From positions 1 to 9,460 of the forward strand of contig CAKSWM010000041.1 of the NCBI GenBank assembly GCA_934511545.1: 9,460 nt of DNA, written 5' to 3'. Below the pieces are notes generated by a model. It was not told the DNA's origin. It did not search any database and was given only the letters and a program-made list of their open reading frames with translations. The translations under genes were made by a program, and so were the position numbers. This DNA comes from an uncultured Oscillospiraceae bacterium (GTDB lineage: Bacteria > Bacillota > Clostridia > Oscillospirales > Oscillospiraceae). The first letter of the stretch is position 1. Every line of letters starts with the position of its first letter. Positions 6,890 through 9,460 of the stretch are shown here, one piece after another.

Positions 6890-8342
6890 CGAAAATAGCG
6901 CTTCTGATGATCGTCTGCGGGTTCTCATAGCCGCATCTGAGTTTGCGCCGCTCGCCAAAACCGGCGGGCTGGCCGACGTTGTGGGAACGCTGCCGCGCCA
7001 GCTGCGCGGGCTGGGAATAGACGCCCGTGTGGTGCTACCGCTGCACAGGGTAATAAAAGAAAAGCTTTTCCCGGAGCTGACTCATATCACCAGTTTTTAT
7101 GCCGATATAGGCTGGCGGCGGCAGTATGTCGGCGTTGAAGCCATGGTCTATGACGGCGTTCCCGTGTTTCTTATCGACAACGAACGGTATTTTGGCGGCG
7201 AGATATACATGGGCGGCGAAGAAGAGGGCGAACAATACGCCTATTTTCAGCGCGCGATACTGGAGATGCTGCCGCGCATTGACTTTTCTCCGCATATCCT
7301 TCACTGCAACGACTGGCATACCGCGGCTATCCCGATGCTTTTGAAAACGCAATATGCAGACGATGCCCGGAATTGTATAAAAACGCTGCTCACGATCCAT
7401 AACATTGCATATCAGGGCCGGTATTCTCCGGAATTCGTGAGCGATGTTCTGTCCATTCCACACGGGTATATCACTCCCGAATACATTGAATACTTTGGCA
7501 GCGCGAGCTTCATGAAGGCGGGATGTGTTTTTGCTGACCGGATCAATACGGTAAGCCCCACATATGCCCTTGAGATCAGGACCCCAGAATATGGCGAAGG
7601 TCTGGAGGGCGTGCTGCAAAAAAGAGGCGATTCGCTCGCCGGCATCCTCAACGGCATAGACACACTGTCCTATGATCCGCGCAGCGATCCCGCCCTCCCT
7701 GAGAGGCTCAGAGGCAACGCAGCGGAATGGAAAAGCCGCTGCAAACACGCGCTGTGCTCAGAGCTTGGGCTGGAACGGCCCGGATCGCGCCCGCTTATAG
7801 GCATGATTGCCCGTCTCACCGAGCAGAAAGGCTTTGACCTTCTCGAAGAGGCCATTGACCGCCTTATGGCGATGAACATACGTTTTGTACTCGTTGGGAC
7901 CGGAGAACGGCGTTACGAAGAGCAGATGCGCATCGCCGGGGAACGTTATCGCGGCAGGTTTTGTGCGTATATCAAACACGACGAGGCAGCTGCACGGCGC
8001 GTTTACGCCGCCTCGGATATGTTCCTTATGCCATCACGTTTTGAGCCCTGCGGCATTTCTCAGATGATCGCAATGAGGTACGGTTCCGTGCCGATAGTAC
8101 GCGAAACAGGCGGTCTCTGCGATACCGTCCGGCCCTTCTGCTCTTCGGGCGGAAAAGGAACCGGATTCACCTTCCGGCAGTATGCCGCTGATGATATGAT
8201 AGATGCCGTCTCCCGCGCGGTAGACCTTTACGAAAACCATAAAGAGACTTTTAATATACTGATTGAAAATGCAATGGCGGAGGATTTCGGCTTTTCGGAC
8301 CCGGCAAAAAAATATGCCGGGCTGTATGGCGAATTGATTTGA
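6882..8342 (+). CDS. glgA: Glycogen synthase, ADP-glucose type (GT5)
   Basis: This retaining glycosyltransferase transfers glucose from ADP-glucose to the non-reducing end of a growing alpha-1,4-glucan (EC 2.4.1.21). It has 486 residues, close to the usual 475-490. The N-terminal Rossmann domain carries the hallmark K26-T-G-G-L-A-D-V ADP-glucose loop near LIAASEFAPLA, followed by ILHCNDWHTA (about 140-149), LTIHNIAYQG (about 170-179) and GILNGID (about 256-262). The C-terminal domain has LIGMIARLTEQKGFDLL, PSRFEPCGISQMIAMRYG with the conserved E388, and VRETGGLCDTV. The ATG at 6882 is chosen because GGAGG at 6871-6875 precedes it by 6 nt. The same frame is open further upstream to 6729, but that stretch is the glgB C-terminus in another frame. 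It overlaps the glgB stop by 8 bp, a sign of translational coupling, and the next gene starts 1 bp after its stop. Confidence 0.96.
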   Translation: MNNENSASDDRLRVLIAASEFAPLAKTGGLADVVGTLPRQLRGLGIDARVVLPLHRVIKEKLFPELTHITSFYADIGWRRQYVGVEAMVYDGVPVFLIDNERYFGGEIYMGGEEEGEQYAYFQRAILEMLPRIDFSPHILHCNDWHTAAIPMLLKTQYADDARNCIKTLLTIHNIAYQGRYSPEFVSDVLSIPHGYITPEYIEYFGSASFMKAGCVFADRINTVSPTYALEIRTPEYGEGLEGVLQKRGDSLAGILNGIDTLSYDPRSDPALPERLRGNAAEWKSRCKHALCSELGLERPGSRPLIGMIARLTEQKGFDLLEEAIDRLMAMNIRFVLVGTGERRYEEQMRIAGERYRGRFCAYIKHDEAAARRVYAASDMFLMPSRFEPCGISQMIAMRYGSVPIVRETGGLCDTVRPFCSSGGKGTGFTFRQYAADDMIDAVSRAVDLYENHKETFNILIENAMAEDFGFSDPAKKYAGLYGELI

Positions 8343-8343
8343 T

Positions 8344-9460
8344 ATGTATGTAATTCTTGGCGCTGAAGTAAGCGAGATATGGACGGATGGCGGACTGGAA
8401 GTTCGTTATTCCGGCGGCCGCCGCATTGAACTCGGATCAATGCCGGCCGACCTCAGTCCTCTCGAAAAGGAATACTGTCTTGCCTCATTTGATCTTCAAA
8501 GTGATCCCGGCCGGAGGCGGGTCCTTTCCGGTCCGCACGACTGGCTGTATCTGCCCGAGATGCTGCGGCTGCTCATTGACCGGGATGCACTCTCCTGGGA
8601 AAACGCTTTGGAGATAGTTTTCTTTTCCTTTGAGCTGCCTGAAAGCGGTTTTGATGAGGAACCTCTCGACGGGATAAACCCGCGGTTGAGCAGACTTTGG
8701 AACAGATTCAAAGCGGACCTGGCCGCCGGAATCGAACACGATCACCGTAATATGCTTTACAGAACCCCAACCGGCGCCGTTGTCTGCGGCTCCGAAGTTT
8801 TTCTGAGAGCCGCGGACAAAAGCACTTTCTCTCCCGCTGCGGAGCTGATGATCGGCGGCGACGTTATACGATGTGAGAAGGATGGTGGAATCTTCTCCGC
8901 GCGCGTCGTCCTCCCCACCGCACCCCAACTCCTGTTCTATAAATTCCGGCTTGTCCTTGGCGGGATCTGTGTTGAAGAAGCAAAAGAACACAGCATCACT
9001 GTTTATTCTCCCGATTTCGTTACCCCGTCAAAATTTCGCGAATGCACCATGTATCAGATCTTCCCCGACCGCTTCTGCCGCCGGGGAAAGCAAAATGCCG
9101 AACACCACCACAAAATGGGGCGGACGGCCGAACTGCATGAAAACTGGTCAGAACCCGTAAAATGGGCTCCGTCGGACGGCGAAGAGCATTATGTGCCTAA
9201 CGACTATTACGGCGGAAATATCGCGGGGATCATCGACATGCTCCCCTATCTTGCGTCTTTGGGCATAAGCGCCATATACCTTAATCCGATTTTTGAAGCA
9301 GACTCCAATCACAGGTATAATACTGCCGATTACCGCAGGGTCGATCCGATGCTCGGGACCGAAGAGGATCTCAAGCAGCTCTGTATCAGCGCAAAAGAAC
9401 TCGGCATCAGCATCGTTCTGGACGGAGTTTTCTCACACACGGGTTCAGACAGCGTATATT
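8344..9460 (+). CDS. GH13 alpha-amylase-family glycosidase (neopullulanase/amylopullulanase-like), 3' end outside the window
   Basis: The frame is open from ATG 8344 to the window edge, about 372 residues with no stop. The start is the first possible one, since an in-frame stop lies just upstream. It follows the glgA stop by 1 bp with no clear ribosome binding site, so coupled translation is likely. There are three parts. Residues about 1-130 are an unusual leading region, of which 67-96 (PEMLRLLID, SWENALEI) resemble glycogen phosphorylase. Residues about 135-230 look like the beta-sandwich that precedes many GH13 barrels (LYRTPTGAVVCGSEVFLRA, then LFYKFRLVLGG). The barrel begins with MYQIFPDRF (236-244), then DYYGGNIAGIIDMLPYLASLG, YLNPIFEADSNHRYNTADY and region I DGVFSHTG (D360, H365). 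Region II with the nucleophile, the acid/base and the third acidic residue are beyond the window. No signal peptide is seen, so a cytoplasmic role in glycogen or maltodextrin breakdown is inferred. Exact specificity is open. Confidence 0.88.
   Translation, partial: MYVILGAEVSEIWTDGGLEVRYSGGRRIELGSMPADLSPLEKEYCLASFDLQSDPGRRRVLSGPHDWLYLPEMLRLLIDRDALSWENALEIVFFSFELPESGFDEEPLDGINPRLSRLWNRFKADLAAGIEHDHRNMLYRTPTGAVVCGSEVFLRAADKSTFSPAAELMIGGDVIRCEKDGGIFSARVVLPTAPQLLFYKFRLVLGGICVEEAKEHSITVYSPDFVTPSKFRECTMYQIFPDRFCRRGKQNAEHHHKMGRTAELHENWSEPVKWAPSDGEEHYVPNDYYGGNIAGIIDMLPYLASLGISAIYLNPIFEADSNHRYNTADYRRVDPMLGTEEDLKQLCISAKELGISIVLDGVFSHTGSDSVY

Overview
The window looks like chromosomal DNA from an anaerobic, low-G+C-lineage Firmicute of the class Clostridia, probably a gut Oscillospiraceae-like or Ruminococcaceae-like organism. 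By eye its base composition is about half G+C. The assignment rests on four things: a TM1266-type iron-only hydrogenase system regulator, Firmicute-type GGAGG ribosome binding sites, a lipoprotein ABC binding protein of a type common in Clostridia, and a glycogen cluster whose GlgB and GlgA resemble clostridial versions. This is inferred from sequence character, not from a database search.

Layout. Positions 1-836 are on the minus strand: a small ACT-like regulator of the TM1266 family (588-836), followed by a substrate-binding lipoprotein of an ABC importer (577 down to the window edge, incomplete). Upstream of them, still on the minus strand, lie a good sigma-A-type promoter (970-998) and a leader of about 125 nt that ends in an intrinsic terminator just before the first gene (851-884). 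The leader can form a compact pseudoknot-like fold and a mutually exclusive antiterminator, so it is a candidate riboswitch or attenuator of a class I do not recognise. This is the most interesting signal in the window.

Positions 1101-9460 are on the plus strand and form one tightly packed run of five genes: an ABC exporter ATPase (1101-1802), a 1070-residue tandem FtsX/MacB-type permease with an inserted coiled-coil domain (1807-5019), glgB (5033-6889), glgA (6882-8342), and a GH13 alpha-amylase-family enzyme cut by the window edge (8344-9460). The gaps are 4 bp, 13 bp, an 8 bp overlap and 1 bp. The last three genes make a coherent alpha-glucan module: GlgA extends the chains from ADP-glucose, GlgB adds alpha-1,6 branches, and the GH13 enzyme probably hydrolyses or debranches the polymer. 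The glucose-1-phosphate adenylyltransferase (glgC/glgD) that would feed it is not in view. The ABC exporter has no obvious link to glycogen, and its place at the head of the run is unexplained.

Two further oddities stand out. A strong 18-bp hairpin followed by a T-run sits about 50 nt into the glgB coding sequence. The amino-terminal part of the GH13 protein carries a segment resembling a conserved region of glycogen phosphorylase. I saw no tRNA, rRNA, CRISPR array, insertion sequence or prophage signal.
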